A stretch of DNA of 64,000 bases from Euwallacea fornicatus. Taxonomy: Eukaryota > Arthropoda > Insecta > Coleoptera > Curculionidae. The stretch spans positions 2,914,001 to 2,978,000 of the forward strand of contig NC_089567.1 in assembly GCF_040115645.1 (NCBI RefSeq), in the 5' to 3' direction. Shown in pieces: positions 37,408 to 48,388 of the stretch (the stretch's first letter is position 1; the number at the start of each line of letters is the position of its first letter). Made by a program: the position numbers and the translations under genes. The notes beneath the pieces are model-generated. The model made no database searches, was not told where the DNA came from, and was given only the letters and a program-made list of their open reading frames with translations.

Positions 37408-37658
37408 TTAATATTAGTTTAGTTGTATGAAATCGTACGGGGACGTTTTTGAGCAAAAATTTGAACATTTAAAAAAAAGTCCGCCTAAAATTGGAATTGT
37501 TTCGCTAATTTCATGATTGTCATTGTCAATGGATCAATAAATATTCCTTTTTTTTCAATATTTTGCTAATAAAGTATTTTTCTTGCCTTTAAACATCTGT
37601 GTATTTCTATGATAAGTAACCAAGTAAGTGTTGAAACTTTTTTGTACCGCTGCATCTA

Positions 37659-39082
37659 CACTGACTTTCAAAATAACCACAACACCAAGAAGAACACATC
37701 GTACATATTTGAAATTCTGGCATTACGTTGGGTCGGGTAATAGATAAAAATGATCAAAATATCAAAAGAAAATTATTGTGAATAAGTGAAAAAATTTAAT
37801 AATAATTTAATAATGGGTGGTATCTCCTCTTAAATTAATACATTCCTGTAAACGACGTGGCAAACTTAAAATTAAATTGTTAATATCTTCCTGTGGTATT
37901 GTATCCTGGGCAATCTGCACCTGCTCGCGGAGTTCATCTATGGTCTCTGAAGGGCGAGCTAAGCGTTGAAGTCTCCGACCCTTTATATCCTATACATGCT
38001 CTATTGGGGACAAATCTGGAGACCGAGCTGGCCAAAGCAAAGTATCCAAATTTTCAGCTTCCAAATATCTCAAAGTATCGTTGGCTACATGTGGTCGCGC
38101 ATTATCCTGCTGAAATGTGCTTCCAAGATGGTCGTGCATCTATGGTACAAGAACCGATTCTAAGACACTATTAATGTACCTCTGAGCATTTAATCTATCA
38201 TAAATGAAAACAAGAGGAGACCGACTATCATACTGGATGGCACCCCAAACCATGACACCTGGTATTAAACCAGAATGACGTCTTTCCAAAAAGTCCAAAT
38301 TTAATTGCTCTCCTCTGCGCCTTCTAACACGTAACCGTCCATCAGATCGCCATAAACAAAATCGGCTCTCATCACTGAACACGATTCTTCTCCACTCATC
38401 CACCCATTGCACTCTCAGACGACACCACACCAGTCAGGCCACCCTGTGGTTTCGTGATAATGGAAGCCGACGCATAGGACGATATGAATTTAGTTCAAAA
38501 CTTCGAATTCTGCGATACATTGTACTAAGAGAAACCCTTCGATTTAGGGTGGCTACCCAGTTAGCACCAAGAGACGGAATTGTTTCAAACGGGGCGCCTG
38601 TCGCTGAACGACGAAATCGCCGGTCTTCGCGTTGGTTCGTCATTCTTGGACGGCCACTACCACGATTACGATTTACTGACCCTTCGTTAGACCAATCTCT
38701 CCAAGCTCTTAGCACTGTTGTTGCGTCTCGATCCAATCTACGTGCAATTTCGCGGAAAGGTAAACCTGCCTCATGCATACCAACAATTCTTCCCCTTTCA
38801 AAGGGAATTAACTGCCGATAAACTGCATTTTGGCGCACACGAGGCATTTTTCACTACCACACATTCCATATGGTACTAGCAATAGTACCTTTATCGCTAT
38901 CCGCCTGTAAAAAAAATTGCAAAAAGAACGATCGTCACAGTTAAAAAAGTAAAGAAAAACTTCATATTGCATTAAAATACGAACTTGAATTTTTTTTCTC
39001 TTTACAAGTCTAAAATCATACCAAAATTTCAAATACATACAATGCGTTCTTCTTGGTGTTGCGGTTATTTTGGAAGTCAGTG
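37659..39082 (-). mobile_element. Tc1-like element, short TIRs
   Basis: Both ends read CACTGACTT(T/C)CAAAATAACC inward, with TA outside. The inverted repeats are about 35 bp, ending near AACACCAAGAAGAAC. There is no second inner copy of the end, unlike the IR/DR copies elsewhere in the window. The element is 1424 bp long. Confidence 0.9.
37807..38847 (-). pseudogene. Tc1-like transposase with only three nonsense codons
   Basis: From ATG at 38847 to the stop at 37807 the frame is continuous for 346 codons with no indel. It has the HTH region (GLPFREIARRLDRDATTVLR, TMYRRIRSFELNSYRPMRR) and a DD34E triad: FSDESRFCLW, FQQDNARPHVA and SPDLSPIEHV. Three in-frame stops break it: TGA at 38434-38436 (where Arg is usual), TAG at 38140-38142 and TAG at 37990-37992 (where Trp is usual). 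All can be single-base changes. The gene is more GC-rich than its surroundings. It belongs to a different Tc1 subfamily from the KY-ending copies. Confidence 0.85.
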
Positions 39083-39476
39083 TATTACAATCTGGTAAAG
39101 AAGTTTCTGGAGCCTTTTAGAAGTATAAGACAATCATTAGTTGAAACTTTCAATTAAAACATTCCTCGATTTAGCTCGTTAAGATGGTCTCAAGACCCCA
39201 TAATCTCGTAAACTTTGTGTAATTCTAACGAATATTGATCTTGCGGCAAGTCTTCTATTGGGAAACATTTGCTGATAGATGTCTAATGCAAAACCAATGC
39301 ATTTATTGCATTTTATATGTGTAACAATTATAAAGATATAATCTTTCTTGCGTTAAATACATTTTAAAATTGTCAACCATTTAGCTGATAAAACACGAAA
39401 CTCTTTGTTTTGTGTTTTTTTTACTACATTTGAAGTTTAGCCGTCGTTTCAGGACTTTCTTGATTGCGGTAATATA
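39083..39476. other. Non-coding spacer between two elements
   Basis: No gene or repeat end seen. Confidence 0.5.
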
Positions 39477-40718
39477 CAGGGTGGCCCATCGAAAACAGTC
39501 CAGCAAAGTTTACTGCTTTGTATGTGAAAATTTGGAAAAAGCCTCGGACCCGTATATAATTTCCAATTTAATTCTATCACTGTAACTTCAACCCCTTAGC
39601 GGGGGCGGCATTCACCCTTATTTTTTCAAATGGAAAAGGGTATGTTGTGATACATCTTTTGAATGGGCATTAAATTGCCTTTCAAATGGCGTTTCGTTTT
39701 TTACATTTGAGCTGCGCGTCGCCGAGAAATATTAATTTAACTTTATTGATTAGTATTTACATGTATCTTATTAAGTGTTGAAAATGTCCCCCGTTCACCT
39801 CCATACAATAATACAGCAACTGTTCAAAGCATTCCCGGACATTTTGAAGAATATCTGGTTTAATTTGTTGACATTCATTAGTGATGCGGTTCGGTAAATC
39901 TTCTAAGGATTCAGGCTGGGTGGCATAAATTTTCGATTTCAAATGTCCCCACAAAAAAAAATCAATAGGAGATAAATCGGGTGATCTCGCGGGCCATTCG
40001 ATAGCACCCCTCCTCCCAATCCATCTATCAGGAAACGTTTCATCCAGAAACTACCGTACAGGTATTGCATAATGGGGAGGAGCTCCGTCTTGTTGAAATA
40101 TCGGATTTTCTTCATGGTAACGTTGGTCGTTTTCCATAATTTCGATCAGTACTGGGCGGCATATCTCCAACAAGTCTAAGTAAGTATCTCCAGTTAAATT
40201 TCTTGGTAAGAAAAATGCTTGAATTATGTGATCACCAAAAATACCAGTCCAAACGTTTAAATTTTAAGGATGTTGAGTATGGACCTCATTGTAGATTCTT
40301 GGATTCGTGTCGGACCAGTAACGACAATTATGACGATTGACTGTGCCATTGAAAAAAAACGTACATTCGTCTGAGAAGCAAACGTTAAAAAGGTACTCAC
40401 AAACCTATTTGTAAATAAGAAGTCCAGTAAAATGTTTAAATTTCCATTTCTCGGCGACACGCAGCTCAAATGTATAAAACGAAACGCCATTTGAAAGACA
40501 ATTTAATGTTCGTTCAAAAGATGTATCACAACATATCCCTTCCCATTTGAAAAAATAAGGGTGAACGTCGCCCCCGCTAAGGGGTTGAAGTTACAGTGAT
40601 AGAATTAATGTGGAAATTTGTTCCCCTGAAAACAAAAGTATATGGGTTCGAGGCTTTTTCCAAATTTTCATATACAAAGCAGTAAACTTAGCTGGACTGT
40701 TTTCGATGGGCCACCTTG
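39477..40718 (-). mobile_element. Mariner-type derivative with about 260-bp inverted repeats
   Basis: Ends read CAGGGTGGCCCATCGAAAAC and the inverted copy, with TA outside. Arms 39477-39735 and 40450-40718 are closely similar. The core keeps the catalytic and C-terminal part of the transposase on the minus strand; the DUF4817-like N-terminus and HTH are gone. No inner same-direction copy of the end motif is seen. Confidence 0.85.
39757..40400 (-). pseudogene. Catalytic and C-terminal part of a mariner-type transposase
   Basis: Blocks in order: CFSDECTFFFNGTVNRHN (first Asp), NVWTGIFGDHIIQAFFLP, FQQDGAPPHYA (second Asp), WPARSPDLSPIDFFLWG (third Asp) and the end CMEVNGGHFQHLIRYM. Two in-frame stops interrupt it (after VHTQHP and after IPVR). 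With the stop counted as one residue, 36 residues lie between the second and third Asp, the same as in the copy at 30642-31675. The missing N-terminus means it was already non-autonomous. Confidence 0.8.
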
Positions 40719-41696
40719 TATACTGCGTGAGATAGAAAACAGAACACTCCGTAAAAATAGTTTTATTTAAATAATTTTTGGTATGCACGTTTCTTATGCT
40801 AAAACGAAAACTCATCAAAAAATTGTACAAATTTAATTGTTGAAAATCAAAAAAAAATATTAATAATTTTGTCTGAAAACAGTTCAGACTTTTCTGGAAA
40901 TTCCGGATTTCTGCAATAATGTATGCTAAAGTCTAATAGACCTGGAGGACTAATAAATCCGCGGTACTATCAAAGCCTGAAATTCAAAGGGTAGCGGTAG
41001 TACCGTTTACGGCCAGCTAATAAAAGTATCTGGAATTTCCCGACAAATCTTAAAACCATACAATATCGGTCGCACATGAGCCATTGTCCAATATTCAATA
41101 TCTTGGGTTGCAAGAAGTACATATTGGTAACCATAAAATCAGAGACTAACAAAGAGCTGGTTGCTGGCTCCCATGGAACTCAATTTTATGGTCACTAAAA
41201 TAAATTGAAAGACAGAAATTGGACTGATTCATGATAGGAATTTCCAACCGATTTGTTGGACTCACGGTTCAACCCCCTCCTGCGAGGGTGACCGAAATCT
41301 GGGGATAGAGGGAGACTGAAGAGACAAAGTTCCGTCAGTTCCGTCTGTGTTTTCTCAGAAGAATCATTTTCAATCAACTCTCGCATCGCTTAGGACATAT
41401 ACAGTGTACCAGCATAACTAACAGTGCATATACAAGCAGGGTGTGGTTTCGTCACTCAAGGGACTCAATTACAAACTCTTGCGACCCACTCAAACTAGTT
41501 ATTCTTAAAAAATCAACTAAGTACAGTCTTTTACAACTTGTTTTGCTTGGAATCACCAGTTATATTATTCACGAAATAAAGCATTAAAAAATCAAACAAG
41601 AGTGCATAAATCCAGTTTCTCTCTGTCTGGAAAAAACGAGAGTGGTCCTTCAGTATAAACTAAAACAGAACCAGCCGCAGAAGCAGATACAACTAA
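40719..41696. other. Unassigned stretch, possible retroelement remnant at 41230-41650
   Basis: No open frame with recognisable content. Part of it (41240-41360) is less AT-rich than its surroundings and carries GGTTCAACCCCCTCC. An AATAAA follows at about 41576. LTR ends or duplications could not be confirmed. Confidence 0.3.
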
Positions 41697-42691
41697 ATTA
41701 CATCAGTGTCCTGGAGAGGTACAATAGCTTCTCTAGAGGACAAATTTGTCACTCCTCCGCAGTGTCTTATGCATTCCTCTACACGTCTAGGCATGAAGCT
41801 AATGAAGTGCTTGATGTCCCCTTAGGGGATTTCATTTCAGGCTAATTGGACTGCATGACGTAGCGCTGCTAGACTTTGTAGGGAATGGGGTAAATTATGC
41901 AACCTTCTACCTACAATATCCCATACATGTTTAATCGGTGAGAGGTCTAAAAGTCGAGGTGGTCAAGGTAGCAATTTGATTGCATTTTGTTGAAACAAGC
42001 CCATAGCCACTCTAGCCACATATGGTCGTGCATTGTCTCGCTGGAAAAAGTAGATTAACAAGAGTTTCCAGATAAGGCACGACATGAAGTTCCAGGACTT
42101 CTTGAATGTACCGATAGGCTGTAATACTATCTCTAATGAAAAGTAAAGGTGATCTGCTACCATATGTAATAGCACCCCAAACCAATACCCCAACAGTCTG
42201 ATGAAGATGCCTCTGGTATTGTAAACTGATGATCTCATCTTTCAGCCCGTCTTCTTCTTACTCTTGCCCGACCATCATGCGTGCCCAAACAGGATTTGAA
42301 TGCGTTACTAAACACGATATTATCCCATTCCAGATTCAAATGTATTCATTCTCTACACCACTGCAGTCGATTTTGACGATGATTTCAGGTGAGGGGCAAC
42401 CCAAGTTGGGGACGGAAGGAAATCAGTTCGAAATTTCTTATCCGGCGATAAATACACATATGTCCAAAATTATTGCATATGAATGTATGGTAAAATCAAA
42501 AGACTTTCCAAGTAATATTTATTTCTAAAGTTAATCAGGACTTACTTCCGACCACATGGAAAAGATATTTCTGTACTATTTACTTTTATTACAACTAAAT
42601 TTAACAAATAATAGAAAATTGATTTATAAGATTTGAAAATTAAATATTACATTCTAAGTATAACAATTAGGAACAAGGAAAAATATTGGTT

Positions 42692-43015
42692 CTAATAGTC
42701 TGTATTTCCTCCTCGGACATTGATGGACTCTCTAAGACGGTTTGGCACGCTACCAATTAGTTTATCTAGGTAGACCTGTGGAATTTGTACCCATTCTTCG
42801 ATTGCTGCAATTCTCAATTCTCTTAACGTTAAGGGAGGGTTATTTCTTTTCTTTATCCGTCTTTTTAGGAAGTCCAAAGCATGCTCTATCACATTCATAT
42901 CTGGAGATGCGGGAGGCCATCGTAATCGAGTTATTCCTTCTTTGTCACAAAAGTGTTGCACTTCCATTGTTCGATGTGGAGGTGCGTTATCATTAACGAA
43001 GATGAATCCGGAGGG
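42692..43015 (-). pseudogene. C-terminal fragment of a DD34E Tc1-like transposase
   Basis: The open segment reads LPSGFIFVNDNAPPHRTMEV, WPPASPDMNVIEHALDFLKR and ends RESINVRGGNTDY. The second Asp (NDNAPPH) and the Glu (NVIEH) have 34 residues between them. The N-terminal HTH and the first Asp are deleted. The remaining frame has no stop. Confidence 0.75.
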
Positions 43016-43112
43016 CAAGAATTTATAAATTCTGATAAAATATAAATAAACATTTCTTATCTTGCTTAATTTTTTGTTAAAGTTGTTGCAAAAGATGTAA
43101 ACAATACATACC

Positions 43113-43277
43113 TTTTTTTTTTTGCGAGGAGGTGGAAATCTTCCCAAAGACACCCGGCCTGTTGTTTGGCGACCGGGTAGTGTGGGATTCGAGTTGCACC
43201 AGCAACCCGCCTACCCACTAAAACCACCTCCCCTCTTCCGCCCCCCGGAACCACCTTTTGGTATATCTTCGGGGGGA
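43113..43277 (-). mobile_element. 5'-truncated non-LTR retrotransposon tail
   Basis: Read on the minus strand it ends in a run of A after CCTCCTCGC. It is flanked by a 15-bp direct repeat, AAACAATACATACCT (43099-43113 and 43278-43292). The sequence matches the 3' part of the longer copy at 46643-47083 (ACCCGCCTACCCACTAAAAC shared). Tail plus duplication is the mark of target-primed reverse transcription. Confidence 0.85.
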
Positions 43278-43939
43278 AAACAATACATACCTACCACATA
43301 TTTAATTCCAAAAAACCAGAAATAGTCTTTTTATCGATATGCAATAATTTTGGACATATGTGTAGTTCAAATCCCAATGGGCTTTCCATACTCTGCACAT
43401 CACTGATCCGCCAACGCCCTTAACGAGACGAACTTATTTTTTAGATCCATAATTTGAAAGCAGCGATCTTGACATTCTGTAGTTCTTCGGGACCATCCAG
43501 TACCTCTCCTTCTGCCTGTTTGCTCTTCTTGGAACCATGCCTAACAACATCTCACTATAGTGTTTACACTACAGTTTAATCTACTGGCGATTTCCATAAA
43601 AGACCAAGCAGCCTCTCGTAGACCCACTATTCGACATCTCCGAAATTCGTTCATTTTTCGTTCAAAAATTTCGCTGCATTCTGGGTCTAGACATATTTGA
43701 CTAATCTAAAAGCACCTTCTCAGCCTCTCACCAATAAATGATATTTTGTAGGCATATTGTCGATATTTTACTGAAATTTTTATAGTAAAAAAAGTAAAAT
43801 TCCCAATAATTAATATATATATTGATGAATATGGCTGAAAATGTAATCGTTTTTTGCGTTCCCATATTCAAACATGTGTACCAAATATTATTTAAATAAA
43901 ACTATTTTTATGAGTTGTTCTCTTTTTTATATCACGCAG

Positions 43940-44567
43940 TATCATAAAAACCCAAAGCTTCTTAACAAAAGTGATTTTTACACTAAACAATTGTTTTTTG
44001 AGATAGGGGCATATATAGCAAAGTTGTAGGCATTAAGTTGGGCAACATTTGTCGAAAAATTTTATAGGATAATCTATTTAAAATAAGCAAGTTATTGGCA
44101 TTTGAAATAATCTAATTTTGGGGGCCTATTTGGATGGTTGCGAATTCCTTTGTCTCATATTAAGAGAAGCCAAAACATAGTTTATTAAGTCTTTTTGTAG
44201 GACCGGAAGACTGATTTCGAAATTCGCAACGGTTAGGGCAGAGCATTAATTTCCGTAGGGTTCTGCAACCGTAACTAATTTCGAATTTTCCGAAATAACT
44301 GGGAAATGGTAAATTTTAGATATAAGATATTTTATATAAAGTGGCCTTAAAATTTAATAAGGAATGCTAAAATACCAAAAAATAGAGGGTTCCATTTAAA
44401 ATAACGAAATTGATGTTTATACTGCAAAAATGATACACCCTGTCTATGTCCAATTATTATATAATAAAAGACCTTTAAAAACCATTGAACCTTCATAGAA
44501 AACTTTTTGACATGCCTTGAATATTTTTTGAGATAAAGAAATAGAACATCTTATTTTGGACACCCCG
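43940..44567 (-). repeat. One-ended relic of a TACAGGGTG-family element, unsplit copy of the repeat at 32735-33770
   Basis: Read on the minus strand it starts CGGGGTGTCCAAAATAAGAT at 44567, with a second motif (CAGGGTGTATCATTTTTGC) at 44442, 125 bp inside. Its inner part matches the repeat around 32735-33770. The opposite end is not visible. Confidence 0.55.
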
Positions 44568-46192
44568 TACAGGAACATACAAACTTTACACCCCACGCAT
44601 TTTAAATGAAAAAAGATGGGCTTAGCAAAGTAATTTTTCCACTACATTACATAAGAGAACGTTAAGTTAAAATAAATGCTGTATATATTAAAATATCGAA
44701 TGCGACGCTTTGTTTTTTTGCAAAAGCACACTTTTTTCTCAAAAATGTAAACATCGATGCACTCTAAACAAGATTTGTATAAAGTCTTTTTTATTTTTAA
44801 TCATTTAAAGCTGGAGGAGAAACAAATATTAACATATTAGGCAGGTGAAAAGTTCCTGTACAAAACATGTTTAGAATGTATCTATGTTCACATTTTTGGA
44901 AAATAAGGTATGTTTCTGAAAAAAAAACATAGCGTCTACGTCGCGACGTTAAACCCGCTTGTTTTCGAATAAAATGAGTGGAGCGTCGAGTTTGAATGAC
45001 CCTGTACAATGAATTCCCAAAGGTTGGAAGAAATTTAATAAAATCTGTACTGAATAGAGAAAAAAATCACCGAGAAAAAGTTAAATAAAACAAAATTTTA
45101 AAACCACAGATTTCTACCAACAATGATATTTTACAACGTCATTATTGTAGCAAATATGACGTCACCCCTCCTTCTTTAAGGCTTGACGTGATTTCCAGTC
45201 TAAATGATTCCATTAACGCTAAAATATATCAGATTTAATTATAACTGATGTAAGGAAATTGAAGTATTAAATTTGCCCATGTTTTAACTAGTAGTTCAAA
45301 CTCTTCGTTGGCTCATGCTGTTATGCACGAATAACTCCTGAAAGCTTTGAAATTCAGGAGTTAAAGCAAACATTCAAAGTCTAAAGACATACACATCAAC
45401 TCTCTAGTGTCCATCAAACGAATAAAGCAAACCTAGAGAAAAAGAATTTGGACTTTTTCGGCTTTAGCAACCTTAATAGCGGAAAAAGTGCACGTCGGAG
45501 GCAAGAAATCTTAAACTCGATATACGAGTAAATGCTAAAATTTAAAATTTACGCGATGTTTCCCGACCAGCGGTCTCAAAGGAGATTCGCTTTTCCTTTC
45601 TCTAAAATCCCATTAATTTCAGTGCTTAGATGTATATTTCCTTGTCTTGTTTGCTTATTATATTACCGTCATTCCGACTCGCGGGCCAAGGGCTGTAATT
45701 GCGAAGTCACTGAACTGTTTTCAAGGAAGAGGATATTTAGAATTCCATCGGGTGCAAGATTAAAGCCTTTAAAGTTTAATGCAAAATTTGTACTACTTCT
45801 TTGCTAAGAAAGAAAATTGACCAATTTATATGTTCCGTAGTAGACAGTTGCCGGTTGAAGACATTCGTGAATGCTAGGTGCCAATCAGCTCGCTGAATGA
45901 AGTGGGCACGCATAAATTGGACAAGATATTTCTAAAATTATTTAAACAGGGTGTCCTCAGACTAATGAAACAAAGAGCAATAGCAAATTCTTGTTATCAA
46001 AATATTAAGGTCTACAGCAATAGTTGTATTACGAAAGTTAATACTAACAAAGATACATGGTATTAAAGTTAAAATTTTATTTTTAAGTTTGTTTCATATC
46101 TTCACAGTCTCTTACTTTATAGTACAGAAATATATCAAAGAAAAAGTATTTTTCGGAACATTTTCGAAATTCAATAGTCCAAATATCATTTC
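44568..46192. other. Non-coding stretch with isolated element ends
   Basis: An inverted end (GAATGACCCTGTA) lies at about 44994-45006 and a left-type end (CAGGGTGTCCTCAGACTAAT) near 45949. Neither has a visible partner. The text after the second resembles the reverse complement of 50590-50635 (CAAAGAGCAAT shared). No gene is seen. Confidence 0.4.
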
Positions 46193-47615
46193 ATGGCTAC
46201 AACCCAAAAAAAAAACATTGCAAAAACGTTAAAAATCAGCCAAGGAACTGTCTCTAAATTTTTAAGAAAATTTGGCACTTATAGGGTTATAACAGATGGT
46301 CTAAAACCTGGATGTCCAAGAAAAACGAAGACTACTACCGGTCAACGGATTAAAAAAAAATTATTTGCAAATCCTGGCAAATCCTTCACGATTGTAAAGC
46401 ACTAGCACTAGTGACATTAATATAAGCTATTCAACTGTACGTCGTCGCTTGTGCGAAATGGGATTAGTAGTAAGAATTGTAGTGAAGAAGCCCTTAATTT
46501 CAAAGAAGAACAAAGAGTCAGAACGAAATTTGCTGAGGATCATTTATTTTGATCACCTCCAAAGTGAAGCTTTGTTCTTTTCAGTGATGAAACTAAAGTT
46601 AATATTTTTAATTATGATGGGAAAAATTACGTTCGACGACCTTTTTTTTTTGTTTTGTACCCGAGGAAGTGGAAGTCTTCAAAAAACATCCGGCCCAATA
46701 AAGCCAGATAGTGTGGGTTTCGAGCTTGCGCCCGCCTACCCACTAAAACCACCCCCTCTCTTCTTATGGCCCCGGTATCTCCAGATTGGCATTCCTTCGG
46801 GGCGCCCAGTCGCAATATCCGCATTCTACATTTCCTCTCCCCTCCTTATACGCTGTCTCTCAGTCTTCTTGCACATAATCCTATTTACATGCGCTCGAAC
46901 ACCTTTAACTTCCTCTCACTCTCCACCAGTTCGCCACCAATCGTCCTTCTCTCCAGGTTGAGTCCTGCCCTCCTAGCTTCGGTATGTTCAGCCTCCCACT
47001 CCGGACATCCCCAGAGTGTGTGCTCCGGAATATCCGCGACTCCCGGCATCTCGCAAAACCAGCATCCGTCGCTCTTTTAAGTCTTATGTTCGTCGATCTG
47101 TGGGGACTACATTTGATCTCAACTATCAAAAACCAACAGCGAAACATGATGGTGGCAGCATAATCATATGGGAATGTTTTACTCGTTCCGGTCTTGGACT
47201 ATCGATCAAAATTGAGGGAATTATCGATCAGTTTCAATACAAAGCCGTCGTTAAGAAGTGTATGCTGCCATTTGCTGATGAAGATATGCCTTTCCTTTAG
47301 CGTTTTCAGCAGGACAACGACCCTAAACACTCGTCCTGATCAGTAAAAAAATGGCTGAGTGATGATAACATCCCGGTATTAGAGTGGCCGTCTCAGTCAC
47401 CGATTCTCAATCCGATAGAGAATCTCTGGGAATACTTAAAATGAAAAGTTCGAAACAGAAGTGTGTCCAATCGGTATAAGTTGCGGAAAGTCCTACAGGA
47501 AGAATAGGTGAAGATTTCTATTTCCATTTGTAAAAACTTAATCGATTCTTTATACTATCGACATCAGGTTGTTATCGACTCGAACGGATATGCGACAAAA
47601 TATGAATTTATTTGA
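46193..47615 (+). pseudogene. Tc1-like transposase, split by a retrotransposon tail
   Basis: The N-terminus is open from ATG at 46193 (HTH: NIAKTLKISQGTVSKFLRKF), then frame breaks near 46405 and 46520-46560. The first Asp block (SDETKVNIFNYDGK) leads to YVRRP and the insertion (46643-47083). After it come QKPTAKHDGGSIIIW, FQQDNDPKHSS and SQSPILNPIENLWEYLK, so all three catalytic acids are encoded, and the end is GYATKYEFI. There are at least five stops or frameshifts. Its termini were not identified. Confidence 0.75.
46643..47083 (-). mobile_element. 5'-truncated non-LTR retrotransposon, ORF2 C-terminus and 3' UTR
   Basis: On the minus strand the segment first encodes a zinc-knuckle-like end of a reverse-transcriptase protein: CWFCEMPGVADIPEHTLWGC (C-x2-C-x10-H-x4-C), then PEWEAEHTEARRAGLNLERR and, after a one-base deletion, a basic tail ending at TAG. 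A 3' UTR and an A-rich tail follow (46643-46655). Imperfect direct repeats flank it (46627-46642 and 47084-47099; TTACGTTCGACGACCT against TTATGTTCGTCGATCT). This C-terminal layout is typical of R1/jockey-like insect elements. The exact clade cannot be given. Confidence 0.8.
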
Positions 47616-48388
47616 AGTTTTATATTGATTATAAAGAATTTTACGAAGTATTTCATTTTGTTGCCCAGCATAATTTATTGTATTTTTTTATAATATTGTT
47701 AAATATACAGGATGTCCCAAATTTATTGATACAAATTAGTAGGGGATAAAAAAGCGTTCAAAAATAATGTGATTAAGTTAAACTTATTTTATATAAAACT
47801 TGTTTTTTTTTTATTTACAGGATGTTAAAAAAATTATTATTTTTTTGTAATTTGTCGATAAATCTTACATTTTGCAAGTTTTTGAGATTAAATTTTGCAT
47901 AGGGAGGGTTTTGGGTACGACAAATCTATCTACAGTATCGATTTTTAACTAACGTATAGGTAGCACCGCTTACGTCGTACATGTATTTGGAAAAACTAAC
48001 ACGATTTGTTAAGTAAACTTCGTAGATTAATTTTTTGTATAAATTTGGAAAGAGTAAACCCTTTTCCATGAAAAGTACGTATCTTGAACGATTTTCGAGT
48101 ACATTTTCCTACGCATATGTCGTAGGTTCGCTAACAGCAAGTTATTAAAGCGGCGCTGTTCTTGAAATACTAAAAAAATGTATTTTTATGATATTTGACA
48201 AACTCGTCATAAAAGTATTATAATTTAATTTGTCAATTTTTTGTTTAATTAATTTCAATTAAACCGAAACTTACCAAACTTAATTTCAATAATAAAATAA
48301 TAAAAAGAATAATACTATCGCATTAAAGTAAACTTTCAAAATGTTGGCCATCCACTTCAATACATTTTCTAAGTCTTAACCCAAACTT

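Larger units (their letters stand above)
42455..43362 (-). mobile_element. Tc1-like deletion derivative nested in the older Tc1-like relic
   Basis: Ends read CACATATGTCCAAAATTATT inward from both sides, with TA outside. The core keeps only the transposase C-terminal third, and a 5'-truncated retrotransposon tail (43113-43277) lies in it. That makes three layers of insertion at this point. Confidence 0.8.
41697..43694 (-). pseudogene. Old Tc1-like transposase, split by another Tc1-like element
   Basis: The N-terminal piece lies at 43363-43694 (starting MSRPRMQRNF, then in shifted frame an AAWSFMEIASRLNCSVNT-like HTH). The C-terminal piece lies at 41697-42454 (FQRDNARPYVARVAM, LDLSPIKHVWDIVGRRL, MPRRVEECIRHCGG). 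It resembles the 37807-38847 subfamily. The catalytic Glu is Lys (SPIKHV), and there are several stops and frameshifts. The element 42455-43362 interrupts it. Confidence 0.7.

Noticed and set aside
38549..38821. 90-codon plus-strand frame
   Set aside because: It is the antisense of the Tc1-like transposase at 37807-38847.
41240..41290. GGTTCAACCCCCTCC as a tRNA T-arm
   Set aside because: No matching D-arm, anticodon stem or acceptor stem could be folded around it.
43122..43325. Proline-rich plus-strand frame
   Set aside because: It is the antisense of the retrotransposon 3' UTR at 43113-43277.
46449..46961. 170-codon plus-strand frame
   Set aside because: It joins part of a broken Tc1-like transposase to the antisense of a retrotransposon tail, so the long frame is an accident of the insertion.
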